The notes under the pieces: generated by a model | The model's database searches: none | The model's input: only the letters and a program-made list of their open reading frames with translations | Told to the model about the DNA's origin: nothing | In this document: one piece after another, positions 1 to 53,366 of the stretch | How positions within the stretch are numbered: the stretch's first letter is position 1 | How the letters are laid out: each line of letters opens with the position of its first letter | Made by a program: the position numbers and the translations under genes | NCBI GenBank assembly: GCA_035772405.1 | Contig: JAYKKM010000416.1 | Span: forward strand, 703,501-767,500 | DNA from: Chrysogorgia sp. JL179-B06 | Lineage: Eukaryota; Cnidaria; Anthozoa; Scleralcyonacea; Chrysogorgiidae | Length of the DNA: 64,000 nt | Reading direction: 5' to 3'

Positions 1-385
1 AGAATAACTCCTGTTTTCCATTTGATTTTGGGCCAATTAAATCAAATAGCGTGATCCGGATGCATCCGAGATGATCCGAACGCTTAACATTTGCTGGTAT
101 TATTGCAAAGGCAGCATTTTTATCCACAATTTTTTTTTTTTAATTTTTTTTTTTAGTCGATTTTATTAGATATTAATGTAAATACAAAAAATACCCAAAC
201 GGAAAGAGCGCGAACGGGAGTCGAGGACCCATGCGAGGCGCCTTCCCGTTGAAATTAAAAATACATATATAAGTCATAGATCAACTGCTTGGAATTCACA
301 ATGCACCAACACATACACATTTTAAAGAGTAGTGGTCCGACCTAGGATTTTAACCTGTGTCTCTCATGTTTTTAACCTGTGTCTT

Positions 386-598
386 AAGGCCCATCTACAC
401 GACACGATTCATCGTATACGATTGTCATTCTGGCGTACATTATTGTACACGATTGTCGTACTGGCGTATGCAATTGTTTGCAAACGACATAATTCTTGTT
501 TATGATTCAATGACGAATGTTGACACGCGTGTACAGTTTGATCACATACACCAAGATGACAATCGTATACGACAAATCGTATCGTGTAGATTGGCCTT
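386..598. mobile_element. MITE, terminal repeats AAGGCC...
   Basis: Imperfect inverted repeat. The left end AAGGCCCATCTACACGACAC pairs with the complement of the right end (...GTGTAGATTGGCCTT). The interior repeats a short ATACGATTGTC-type motif. A rearranged relative lies at about 4880-5047 in the opposite orientation. Any long reading frame here is a by-product of the repeat. Confidence 0.7.
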
Positions 599-723
599 TA
601 CATGTGCGCTAACCAACCAAGATTACGATAAGTACTGGTTCGTGGTGCGACGCACTTAACGACCCATACCAAATGACACAAAGGCCATCTCGCTTTAAAA
701 TAGGAAATGCAGCCAAAAATTAA

Positions 724-1052
724 AAGACCTTTAAGTATAATGTTTAGAAATATTAATAGTTTTACGCTATCTGCTCTTGTACTCGAGAAATAACATTATC
801 ATTCTCGTATTTTATGCACGCGGCCATTTTAGAGTTTGCTCGACGGCTCAAAGTTGATGTACAGCGGGGTTTATTTTCAATTTTGATATCATTGAGTGCG
901 AGAAAGAAAAGACAAGCAGTCAGTGACGTCAAAACCGCCGCTGTACGTCGAGTTTGAGCCGTCGAGCAAACTGAAAACGTTATTTCTCGAGTACAAAAAC
1001 AGATATCGTCAAATTATCAACATTTCTAAACATAACACTTGAAGGTCTTGAT
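724..1052. mobile_element. MITE with long inverted arms
   Basis: The left arm (AAGACCTTTAAGTATAATG...) is mirrored by the right arm ending ...ACACTTGAAGGTCTT. Inner parts (CTCGAGAAATAAC and TTTGCTCGACGGCTCAAA) are also mirrored. Part of the same family recurs at about 36440-36800. Confidence 0.7.
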
Positions 1053-1281
1053 TATTTGTTTGATTAAATATTCCCGTTTAACCCTTTCTGCCCTAAAAGT
1101 GACCAGTACCTAACTTTTCCTAATAATATCAATGGTTAACCAAACATAGAGGCAATGAGAATAAAGAAAATGATCACCAAAGATAAACTGACACAAATGG
1201 TTTTTAAAACAACTTCTCCCAACTAGTACTATAAGGAATGTTTGGAGACCAATAACGAGAATTTGAATGTTGATACTTGAC

Positions 1282-2053
1282 TTAAAGTGTATATGACACA
1301 AAAATTAAGTTTATCTTATTTGAAAGAACTCTTCAAATAACGAAGAATATCAATTTACAGCTTTTCCATATTTCATTTAGTTCTTGAGATATTTAGACTT
1401 ATGTGATATTCAAATGAGATGACCTATGACGTCACATTGTTTGCACAACATTTTAACATTTTGAAAAATCGTGTATATTTTTAAGATTATTCAACGAAAT
1501 CACTTGAAACTTTGAATGTGCATTACAGATCACTAAACGAAATAATATCGTTTAAGTTTTAATGTTACAATAGTAATAATATAGTTCCGAGACCTCTACG
1601 TCTCTTTGAAGAAAATCTTCGTTTTCTGACATAGTAGGCTTTGCACCAACGTCAAACTTCCGTTTCAAATTAGTTAAGTTAGTACAAATCTACTCAAGCA
1701 GTACCAATTCGAAAATGTTTCCGAACGAAGAGAACAAATAATTTTGTTTTAGAAATCATGAAAACTGGAATCTAATAATTTACCATGGCTACCATAAAAT
1801 TAGAACGATTTTCTCCAGTTTAGTGGTCTGTATGCACATTCAAAGTTTCAAGTGATTTCGTTCAATAATCTTAAAAATATACACGATTTTCCAAAATGTT
1901 AAAATGTTGTGCAACAATGTGACGTCATAGGTCATCTCATTTGAATATCACATAAGTCTAAATATCTCAAGAACTAAATGAAATATGGAAAGCTGTAAAT
2001 TGATATTCTTCGTTATTTGAAGAGTTCTTTCAAATAAGATAAACTTAATTTTC
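1282..2053. mobile_element. TTAA-type inverted-repeat element, right end truncated
   Basis: The left end is TTAA followed by AGTGTATATGACAC. About 230 bp (1299-1530) are mirrored at 1830-2053. The right end stops before the expected terminus and TTAA, 28 bp from the exon 22 donor. Loop 1540-1820 shows nothing recognisable. Confidence 0.7.
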
Positions 2054-2080
2054 GTAAACAACCACATTGCTTCTTCTTAC

Positions 2081-43685
<41,605 letters not shown>

Positions 43686-44082
43686 TCTTCCCAGCAAAAA
43701 TAGATCACATATTTCTTTTATAAAAACATGAGAAGCCACTTGTCCATCTTGCCTGCAATCGTGTTGGCCGCGCCAGGAGTTCACCCTTAGGGAACTGGAT
43801 ATGAATTTTGGATAAATTTCCGGAAACGCTGAAATCGAAATGTTTCTAAAAATTGTTTCAAACAGATGCCGAAAATGTTCGTGAAATCCGATTGAAAAAC
43901 TAATGAAGTCCAAAAAACAGATGAGGAAATTCACCCATGGTATTTTGCCGGCGAAAATGGACCTACGTTACGAGTCGTTAGACGAGTGCAATTTGCAAAT
44001 ATCACGAGCAGTGTAAATTATAATTGCACGAGCAAAATCATGATTATACTTTATTATATGTATGATAAAATGACGTTGTGCA

Positions 44083-44735
44083 GTGTCCAACTTGTCAAAA
44101 CGTTTCTTATCATCTGAAGGTTTGTTAGCCATAAAACCACAAACGCTCGTTCACAGAAGCGAATTCATTTTTTTCACGCGAGAATTTCTTGAAAATTATT
44201 GCAAATTAATTCCTAACGGTCCAAACACTAAAGGCTTTAAAATGGCTCTACTTAAAATTGTAAACGTTAGACTTATCCTTGACCTTCCCCGTTACTCATC
44301 TGCTACTGAAGCTCTGAATACTCTAAAGTGGAAACCACTTTATCTTCGCCGATGATACCACCGTTGTGTTTCTGTTTTTAAATGCCTCAATCAACAGGTA
44401 GACTTCAACTTCAACCTAAAAAGATCTCTCAGATTCACAGCTACAAAACACGCCAGCTTTATGACCTCTACCTCCCACGCCCACGTACGAACTGGGGAAA
44501 ACAACAATTCACTTACCACTCAGTGTCGGACTGGAACTCATTGACTACTAAACTAAAGCAGTCCTCTAATTTACAATATGACTTCAAAACTAAGCTAAAA
44601 AATGTTATCAAAATATTTCTATTTCAACTCAACATTTATATGACTTCAAAATAAATTAATAACAATATGACTTCAAAACTAAGCTAAAAAATGTTATCAA
44701 AATATTTCTATTTCAACTCAACATTTATTCTACAC
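44083..44735 (+). mobile_element. LINE reverse-transcriptase tail, plus strand
   Basis: Reads LILDLPRYSSATEALNTLKW, YHRCVSVFKCLNQQ (after a frame break near 44356), YHSVSDWNSLTTKLKQS and FKTKLKNVIKIFLF, the C-terminal part of CR1/L2-type RT ORFs. A tandem duplication of about 85 bp lies at 44576-44735. The 5' part is lost. Confidence 0.75.
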
Positions 44736-47700
44736 TACTAGCGTAATAAAACAATCTGTAAGAGCCACTCTTTTACACACATAAGGTCACGGTTCATTCG
44801 AGCTTTTACCTGATGCAGTAAGATTTGTATCGTCATATTCATAGAGTTTCTTTTTAAAAACCTGGAACAATGATTGTCTGATTGGCAGAGACAGATTATT
44901 CCAAAGAGGTCTCTAAATAAGGAAGTTCGGAAACGCAAAGGACGTAAATTTAGGTTTGATGAAGAACTTCTTGTAATGTAGTTACTAAGTGGGAAGTTAT
45001 AAGTTCCATTGACTGCCTTGTACATAAAGCACAGATCTCTACATTCAAGCCAGTACGAAATGGGCAACATGCATGTTCAAGGAGATAAGGCGCGCTTTAT
45101 ATCCTGGCCTTTGATCTTGATTTGGATGACACGATAAAATGAATCGTGTTGCGCGCCGCTGAAACCCCCTCCAACAATTTTAAATCTGGAATACAAGACT
45201 GAGGGGCCCAGATCTCACTGGCATATCCCATATGCGAACGTACGAAGGCAAGGTACAGAATTTTTTTGCGATCAGATCCAATGTAAACACAGTGCCGACG
45301 TAGGAATCCCAGCATTCGGTTTGCTTTGGCCACAATAAAAGAGATGTGTAAGCTCCAAGTAAGGGTGTCTGACCACGAGTGAAGGTATTTGGCTTTTACG
45401 TTTCCTAGAAATCCCCATAGACTCACACTTCTTGTGTTTAAATGACAACCCCCAATTGGCAGACCAATCAGAGACGTTATTCAGATCTTGTTGGAGACCT
45501 TGGTGATTAGTTAAACCACTAATTGGGCGGGCACACTTTGTGTCGTCAGCGAACAAGGTAACAGAGGTGTTGGGACTCATATACTGAATATAAGAGTGGA
45601 CCAATCAGACTCCCCTGTGGGACACCAGAGAGAACATGAAACCAGGGAGAAAAGGACCATCAATCAGGACTCGTTGGGATCATTTTTTTGTGCAACATCC
45701 CACTAATTCCAAATTGGGACAGTTTGTAGAGAAGTCTGCGGTGAGGTACCGTGTCGAAAGCCTTTGTGAAATCTAAATAAATGACATCCGATTCTTGGCC
45801 AGTATCAAGACGCACCTAAATCATGTAGGGTAAGGTTGATAGTAACTGAGTGACACACAACCTCCTTCCAACGAAACCATGCTGTAGAGATGAAAGAAGC
45901 TCGGTGATGATGGGCAGTAGAGACTTACATCGCTCGCATAGTTTACTGACAATTGGCAGAAGAGAGATAGGTCTATAGTTGGGAATTGCCGATTTCAACT
46001 CTTTTTTGAATACAGGGGTAATATTAGCGCACTTTCCATTCTGATGGTAATCTACCCGCAAAGACTTGTTGAAGTGTCTAGAAAGCGAAGGTGCCAGTTC
46101 GTTGGCACATTCCTTAATAATTCTTGGGTGCATTAGACCATCCGGACCAGGTGATTTATTGGGATCCAGGTGTTGAAGTGCAGATAATACCTCCTCTGTA
46201 TAATGTATTTAATGTAATAGACGATATGGTGGTGTCAGTAAAATGAGTGGGCGGTAGGTTATCAGGCAGTGAGTCATATGTGTTAAAAACAGATGAAAAA
46301 TAGCGATTAAATGCATCTGCCTTATCATTAGCAGTAAAATACGAGGAACTGTTTTAAGATGAAAGTCTTTTAAAATAAGACCAGAAGCGATTGGGGTTGG
46401 AAAAACAGGTGTCTGAGATGTCTTTAAGATAAGCGACGCGTTTTGCTTGGTGTCTCGACGTAGACGTCGGAATTTATCCCAGAGAAAAAAGCTGTCCTTC
46501 TGGATAGCTTTCTTCCTTGTAGAGTTATTTTTAAGAATCCCATGTTGTACTTCTCCATCAATCCAGGTGGCGTGACGAACTTACGAGGCTTCCGTTTAGG
46601 TGTGAAGGTTTGAATGCGGCTGAGAAGGGAATCTCTCCATAGCGACCAGTTTTCTTCAATGTCGTCACTGTCGAGAGACAAGGTGTTCTCTAGTGGATTA
46701 GAGAAGATCTCTTAATCTCTTGAAATCAGCCTTGCTATAAGGTTGAACGAAGTATACTTAATGTTGTTAATTGATCGTGAGGTGAAATGTAAATCGAACG
46801 TCAAAGCTTTGTGATCAGAATTTACAGCGACTCCATCACAATCAGTGGTGCATATATATATTAGTAACACAGCTTCAACAATGTTGGTGAATAATACCAA
46901 CTGGAACAAATTTCTGTCAGCTAATGTTTGGCAGAATGTAAACAAGGCCGAATCACTTGAGTAGCAAAAACCCGAACCCTCGATCAAAGAGATAGATGGG
47001 AGATTAAAATCACCCAATAAGATGACCTTGTCATAACGGCAGTTTGTTAGAAGGTTGGAGAAGTTGTGAAACCATGAGACCGGGGCATTCGGTGGTCTGT
47101 AGAAAACAGCAATGAGCACTTATTACTCGGGCTACCTCATGTGGTTGCCAGAGTCTTAAAATGGGCTCTGTTTTCCGTGTTATTTACGTCGAGAATCTGC
47201 AATACGTCTCCCGATAGGCTTTGCAAAACATGCAAGAAATGCAGTCATCCCGATATAGGCATTGCAAAACTTGTTGTCAATGAATCGCAGTCGAAAAAGT
47301 ATTTACGAGCCCTGTAAACCCGCAAACTAATGCAAAGATCCTCTCCATGCTGGATAACTGGACGAGAGAAACACTGCAGATGAGAGATTAAAGAAAGAAC
47401 TCGCAGAACCGTGATCGTAGACGAAACGTCAACCGTGACAACATATAGTCGTTGCAAGGCAATGGCATGCGAGCGAATATTTGAAGCGAGTTCGAACTTT
47501 CGTTTTATTGGAAATGATGAATTAGTCGCAGTTGGAAAAGTTTACCGAGACCTGTAAACCCGCAAACCATTGCAAACATTCTCTCCAAGACGAGAGAAAC
47601 ACAGATGAGAGATCAATCATGAAGACGTACGGAATGGACAGCCAAAGGACAGGGAAATATTATACCAATCGAACAGATATTAGAAAAAATAGCATTGCCG

Positions 47701-48090
47701 TGTTTAGTCATTTCCAGCCCAACGAAGAGCCTGGGTATCTCCGCTAAAAGTAGCCCGAGTTAACGCCTAGCGGGCGTCTTGTTAGTAATTACTTCTAGCA
47801 TATACTAAATCCAAGATATTTTCTTGAAAAAACACAGGACTACAGCGTAGGGTACTACGAGAAGCTATCAGAACACCTCCTACACGAGAAGATAGACGGT
47901 CGCAGCGATGAATATCATATCCCCATGGTAGAACTCTAAGTCAGTAACGGCGACAAGGTCAAAGTCGTTAGCGTACACAGAATCTCGAAATTCGCTAAGT
48001 TTACTTCCAGATTTAATGCTTCGAACATTTTGGTAGAAACAGTGAAGTGAGGAGGAGTGAAATATGTGAGGTGTGTTGTCAAACAATTAG
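44736..48090 (-). mobile_element. Degenerate LINE with endonuclease and RT, interrupted
   Basis: Pieces in order on the minus strand: APE-type endonuclease start (FYQNVRSIKSG, FRDSVYANDFDLVAVTD) at about 48070-47770; endonuclease end (VFYRPPNAPVS, LLGDFNLPS, NSDHKALTFD) at 47119-46712; RT start (NYRPISLLP) near 46000; RT catalytic LFADDTK near 45550; tail (CMYKAVNGTYNFPLSNYI-like) at 45070-44740. Several frameshifts and stops. A DNA element splits the endonuclease at 47118-47765. CR1/L2-like; exact clade unresolved. Confidence 0.85.
47118..47765. mobile_element. Inverted-terminus DNA element inside the LINE endonuclease
   Basis: Ends TACTCGGGCTAC and GTAGCCCGAGTTA, probably with TTA flanks. 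The interior has an imperfect direct repeat of about 100 bp (GACCTGTAAACCCGCAAACC near 47550, GCCCTGTAAACCCGCAAACT near 47308). No transposase seen. Confidence 0.7.
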
Positions 48091-48289
48091 GAGTGATCAG
48101 TGTTGGTACTATGAGATGAAGTTTCTTGCTCAAGGAGTCGGTTATGGCGGGATTGACCGACGTTGTTGGGCCTGGTTGTTGTTCGCCGCATAGTAGTAGA
48201 ATGTCACTCTGAAGATATAGATGACCAGATGGAAGCTGCATGGGCAAAACCACGTTATTCAGTTGGCATTTTTGTTTACGATACATTTG

Positions 48290-48590
48290 ATACCATGCAT
48301 ACATTTATAATTTACGCAATAAAATATCATTGTTGACGGTATCGAAAGCCTTTTTCAGATCCACGAACACAACCACATCAATTTATGGTCCATATTAATT
48401 CGTACTATCTATATAAAAGAACTGAGACATTCGAGTGAAATTTACGAAAACCAAATTGACGATGAGAAAGTATAGAATTTGCTGAGAGGTATTTATAAAG
48501 CTGATCATACAGAATTCTATCAATTATTTTTGGCAAAATGGTTACACCACTGCGAATCATCTTACAACCCAACGGACAAAGCAACAACCA
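48290..48590 (-). mobile_element. LINE reverse-transcriptase core fragment
   Basis: The minus strand reads ILPKIIDRILYDQLYKYLSA and SHRQFGFRKFHS, then VFVDLKKAFDTVNNDILL, standard RT motifs. A separate copy from the neighbouring LINE. Confidence 0.75.
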
Positions 48591-48699
48591 TCAAGACTTT
48601 GACAAGACGAGTATTATGGTTAGTAATCCAATGTTTTGTTAAAATTTTAAATTGTTTATTAGATAAGTAGAATCTTTATTTCAAAGTCAGGAAGCTATC

Positions 48700-49235
48700 T
48701 CACAAAAGTGATTTTCAGAAAGGTACTGACTAAGTTACAAAAAAAAATTAATATAAAAACCCAAGTTTATTACATGTTAGTGAGTTATTAAAAATACTAA
48801 AATTATTTATATTGAAAAAAATTTACTTAACTATTTGTTAAAAGTATCTGATGTTGTAATCTCATTATTTAACATGTTCCAGTCTGTTATTCCATGGTAT
48901 AATTAAAACTAACTTTGTATTTACCCCAATTTCGTGTTACTCGTGGTAATCTTAACTTGTTCTTGTTACGGGTGTTATAATTGTGAATATCTCTATTGTA
49001 TAAAAAACTTACGTCATGATTTGCAAGATTATGCATGCAAGCATTTATAAACGTGAGAACGGTGAAAAAATCTACGATGCGATAATGGTTTCCATCCTAA
49101 TTCTTGTAAGGCTTCTGAAGCGGCGAATATAATGGACGATCCAGTATTATTTTAGCAGCCTTGTTCTGGAGGACTTGAAGATTTCTTAATGGAATATGTT
49201 TGTCAATAATACTGGAGATGCACTAATGAAAAGAT
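48700..49235 (-). mobile_element. LINE reverse-transcriptase tail fragment
   Basis: The minus strand reads LQVLQNKAAKIILDRPLYSP, then (after a frame break) NLANHDVSFLYNRDIHNYNT and RLPRVTRNWGKYKVSFNY. C-terminal RT tail, not collinear with 48290-48590, so a different insertion or a rearrangement. Confidence 0.7.
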
Positions 49236-49644
49236 TCAAACATTAAATTTACATTGTTGGCAGAAGATACCTCTTCCATGCAATCTAGAGACGGGACTTC
49301 ATTGATAAGATCATGTTCATTCAGTATAGAATATAATCGCGTGGAAACGTTTTACTGTTCATTGCATTCATTTTAATTAAAATATTTCGATGTAACCTTC
49401 AATTCGTAACATAAATCAAATGATTCAAAATAAATCATTGCATGTAGCAACCATTTTGAGTTTCTCCTCGGAGTGCAATTAAGAACTCGACCAATCAAAA
49501 TGCAGTAATTTTGACATGCATATAATAAGACTTTAATCAATCATGTTTCAAATGTTCTAAGAATTATATCGTAAAGAAACATTTCGAGTGTAAGAAAATA
49601 TAGATTTTAAGACCAAATCGGTACCACTTGCGAAAAAGCAACTG

Positions 49645-49722
49645 CCTCCGTAGCTCGATCAGTGGTCAGAGCACTGCACTAGCATCGCGCAGGGTCGCGG
49701 GTTCAATTCCAACCGCAAGGCC
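49645..49722 (+). repeat. tRNA-like SINE head or tRNA pseudogene
   Basis: GCCTCCGTAGCTCGATCAGT resembles a tRNA 5' end with an A box; GGGTTCAATTCC is a good B box. The acceptor arm pairs only partly (GCCT with AGGC) and the anticodon stem-loop does not close on a seven-base loop. No functional tRNA is claimed. Confidence 0.5.
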
Positions 49723-50165
49723 TTATGTTGCATTTTTCGCGGCTGGTCGCGGTTTGATCTCAAAATGGTTTCATTATCCTATCAAAAGCCAACACACCTT
49801 AGCGACGAATGAATTTATGTGCATAGAGATATGGCAATGTCTTTCGGTCCAGATCTTAAATTAAACCTATATATGTTTTGTAGATTTTGTGAAGAATTTA
49901 TTATAAGTGATTTGGATGTTGGCTACTTTGCTCATGATTTCTCCGGCTTTACATATACATACTAAACACCACATTAAAAAATGATGCGCTCCCCAAATGT
50001 TCGTATAGACTGAATGCGCCCGTCACTAAGCACTTTTACACATTAAAACCAACAAAATATGAAGTGTTTGTTCGGCCGCATTTTTAATGTAAAGATCATC
50101 ATTTTTCAATATAAACAATAAATACTTGAAACGGGGTCGGCGTTCGCATGTTAGCATTAGGGATC
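49723..50165. other. Intergenic AT-rich sequence
   Basis: May include the body of the SINE-like repeat at its left. Nothing else recognised. Confidence 0.4.
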
Positions 50166-50169
50166 TTCA

Positions 50170-50450
50170 TACGGGCGGCGCCGAAATTTTCCGTTTCGTA
50201 AACGGTCGTTGCCACCAGTTACGGTCGATACGAAACGGAAAATTGCGGCGGCGCCATATATAGCATATAATATGAATAAGGGAGCTTCAATATGTCTAAA
50301 ATACTTAAGCAAGAATACTTAGTGTACTTAGAGTACGTATTTACATAGACAACGTTTCTGACAATGCGCTCTTTAATAAACAATTCTTCTTCTTGGCTAT
50401 AGAATTGCCTAGAGAAAAATTGCCGCCTTAGATGAAAGGAGAGAAGAAGC
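50170..50450. repeat. Inverted repeat GGCGGCGCC...; duplicated at 50960-51128
   Basis: GGCGGCGCCGAAATTTTCCG is mirrored by CGGAAAATTGCGGCGGCGCC within 50174-50257. The following CATATAGCATATAAT, GACAATGCGCTCTTTAATAA and TTGCCGCCTTAGATGAAAGG recur at 50960-51128. Confidence 0.75.
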
Positions 50451-50764
50451 TTCAAAGCGTGAACTTAGTAGAATGATTAATGTTGCATTGAAGCAGCATT
50501 GTGAAACAAATGTCTGTGTAATGGCGAGGTTCAAGTAAAGTTTGATGTTCCAGTATATAACAGCTTTTCCTTTTTCGAAAATATATCGAGCTATAGGAGC
50601 AGATCTTCTTGATTGACTGGTAAACCACACATATATATTCATACTCAAAAACTAGTTTCGATCAATTCGATATATTAAACTTGGAGCAAATTAAGGGCTC
50701 TTCATCAGAGTAAAACAAGAGTGCGGGCATAGAATTGTTGTGCTGCGTCGTATAGTATTTCGAC

Positions 50765-51490
50765 ACTACCAAAATAATGAATAAGAGGTCTAACTATGAT
50801 ATAAAAACAGTGTGCTGTGTAAGTAGTGTTAAAATGTAAATAAAAAACACTAAAAGGTTGATGTACTACCAAAATAATGAATAAGAGGTCTAACTATGAT
50901 ATAAAAGTAGTGTACTGTGTAGGTAGTGTTAAAATATAGATAAAAAACACTAAAAGTTTGGTGTATCGACCGTAACTGGTGGCAACGACCGTTCGAAACG
51001 GAAAATTGCGGCGGCGCCATATATATAGCATATAATTACATAGACGTTTCTGACAATGCGCTCTTTAATAAACGATTCTTCTTCTTGCCTAGAGAAAAAT
51101 TGCCGCCTTAGATGAAAGGAGAGAAGAACTACCAAAATAATGAATAAGAGGTCTAGGTAGTGTCAAAATATGAATAAAAAACAGTAAAAGGTCGATGTAC
51201 TACCAAAATAATGAATAATAGGTCTAACTATGATATAAAAGTAGTGTGCTGTGTAGGTACTGAATAAAATATGAATAAAAACACTAAAATGTTGATGTAC
51301 TACCAAAATAATGAATAAGAGGTCTAACTATGATATAAAAGTAGTGTACTGTGTAGGTACTGAATAAAATATGAATAAAAAACACTAAAAGGTTCGTGTA
51401 CCAAATAATCTTACTATGGTCTATGATTGATATCATGAAAGTAGTGTATTGCGTAGCTAGTATTAAAATAGAAATAAAAAACAACAAAAG
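50765..51490. repeat. 99-bp satellite, upstream block
   Basis: About six degenerate units containing CTACCAAAATAATGAATAAG, AGGTCTAACTATGATATAAA and AGTAGTGTGCTGTGTAGGTA, interrupted by the duplicated segment at 50960-51128. Confidence 0.93.
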
Positions 51491-51868
51491 TTTGCTATGT
51501 ATACATGTTGAAATAATGAATAGAAGGTCATAAATGTCCGCGTTGTAACTATATCAACTCCCCATCCTTGACGGGGCCTTTATAGATCAAGCATTTTATG
51601 TTTCAATATAAACAGCAGTTTATCAGCTCGTTTTCAATATAATTATATTTATATTTAGTTCATTTATAAGACGATTCTCTTTGATGTACCGCGGTTATTA
51701 TATAGGTTAGTGACCTTGAATACTAAATCAGCTACTAAATTTCACTTAAACTACCTTTAATATCACGGAACTATCCACTTCATTTTTGTTAAATCACCTA
51801 TAGCATAACTAAATGAACTCGGTAAACTACCTTAAATATCACGGAATTATCTACTTCATTGTTGTTAA

Positions 51869-52137
51869 AGTGCCTATATCACTTGTGGCGAAAATTTCAT
51901 CTTCATGGACTTTTTTGCAGTTAAAGTTACCGGATATGACATCAAAGGAGGAATTGCAAATCAGTTTTCTTTTGTTTCTTGCTTCAAAAATTCCTCCTTT
52001 GATGTCATATCCGGTAACTTTAACTGCAAAAAAGTCCATGAAGATGAAATTTTCGCCTGAGAAGATATATTACAAATGTTCTTAGAATGTTCCAATTACT
52101 ATAAATATGTAAAGATCCCACAAGTGATATAGGCACT
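51869..52137. mobile_element. TTAA-type MITE upstream of the mGluR-like gene
   Basis: TTAA at 51865-51868 and 52138-52141. Termini AGTGCCTATATCACTTGTGG and complement. Inner stem GACATCAAAGGAGGAATT / AATTCCTCCTTTGATGTC. Confidence 0.88.
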
Positions 52138-52424
52138 TTAATATAACTCCTAACCTATACATAGTTGAGATGCGACTGTTTTTAATTAAGTATTTGTTTT
52201 GAATTGAAATTTTCATTTCAACTGCCTGTTCTTCGTCAATCATTCATATAAGAGATCCGATAAAAGTAAATAGACCATTTGTTTTCAGTCGTAGACATTT
52301 TTGCAGATGTTTTACACGTTCGTGCATGGACGCTTTCAGACATTTTTTGCCCGCATATCTATCTGGATAAAGCGTTTGGCGTATATGGCTGCAGAAAGGA
52401 CCATATCATAGGATTCCTGAGTAA

Positions 52425-52553
52425 CCAATCAGCGAGCTCAGCAGCCATAATAATGTGTACATGACCATCACCTGCTAGCCGCAATTTTTGAAAACACGCA
52501 AACAACTTCTCGTTACTTACACTTTTATCAGGTAAGGGGAAAATGAACTGTCG
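52425..52553 (-). pseudogene. Displaced copy of the ATAD2 exon 11 / intron 11 junction
   Basis: Shares CTCAGCAGCCATAATAATGT, CACAAACAACTTCTCGTTA-like sequence, CTTAC and TTTATCAGGTAAGGGGAAAA with 21401-21615. It includes about 30 bp of exon 11 (minus strand) and its splice donor. It lacks the approximately 78-bp segment present between the matching halves in the gene. Not a functional exon. Confidence 0.82.
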
Positions 52554-52666
52554 ACGTACGCATGTGTTATTTTACGTAAAGACCTGAATACGAGCTAAGT
52601 CATATGTAAAAATATAGTATTATTCATGACGAAACAATGTTTTCTTTCTTTCAGAAAAGCTTCACA

Positions 52667-53366
52667 ATGCTCGCCAAAGCAATACATCCAGCTTTATCAA
52701 TCTTATCGTTCTTCCTAACATGCATACCACGTACTGCTCATCAACCGGCTCTACAGATCCAGCGAAGTCATGTCAAAGGCGTCATTCCCGGCAACATCAC
52801 CCTGGGAGGCTTAATCCCGATGCACTTGCGTGGAAAAGGCGGCCATTGCTCGTTCATTAACTCCAACCTCGGCATGGAAACACTAGAGGTTCTGCTCTAC
52901 TCCGTCGATCGCATCAATGCCAACGCCTCCCTCCTACCGGCCAACCTCACCCTCGGCGTAAAAGCCTTCGACACGTGCGGCATCGAGATGGCTGCCCTGG
53001 ATCAAGCAGTCAAGGAGTTTGTCTTGGGCGAAGTTTGGCATTCGACGACGAAGCCGTGCAACAACCACACTCGACCGGTCATTGGCGTCATCGGTCCGGC
53101 GTACAGTTACGAAGCTGTCCACGTTGCCCGGTTCCTCGAACTCTTCGAGATTCCGCTCATCAGTTATGGCGCAACCAGCACGGAGCTCAGCGATAAAACT
53201 AAGTACGAGTTCTTCTCGCGTACAGTGCCCTCCGATGTTCTTCAGACACGCGCCATCCTCGACCTGTTGCTGTACTTTAACTGGACTTACGTTGCCGTTG
53301 TGTATTCGGACGAAACGTACGGAAACGACGCGTTTGAAAATTTGAAAAAAGAAGCCCGCAAAAATG
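52667..53366 (+). CDS. mGluR-like exon 1 (signal peptide, first lobe)
   Basis: The start was chosen at the ATG 52667 because TTTCTTTCTTTCAG just upstream (ending 52654) looks like a 3' splice site of a 5' untranslated intron. An in-frame ATG at 52637 would add ten residues. Reads PLISYGATSTELSDKTKYEF and FFSRTVPSD, hallmark mGluR sequence. Donor GTAATT, phase 1. Confidence 0.92.

Noticed and set aside
357..659. 100-codon plus-strand frame as a gene
   Set aside because: It spans the inverted repeats of a MITE, and no domain is seen.
1560..1640. Short exon ending in a stop as the last ATAD2 exon
   Set aside because: It lies in the loop of the truncated TTAA element and its residues do not resemble the family C-terminus.
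49645..49722. Functional tRNA gene
   Set aside because: A and B boxes are present, but the acceptor and anticodon stems do not pair properly.
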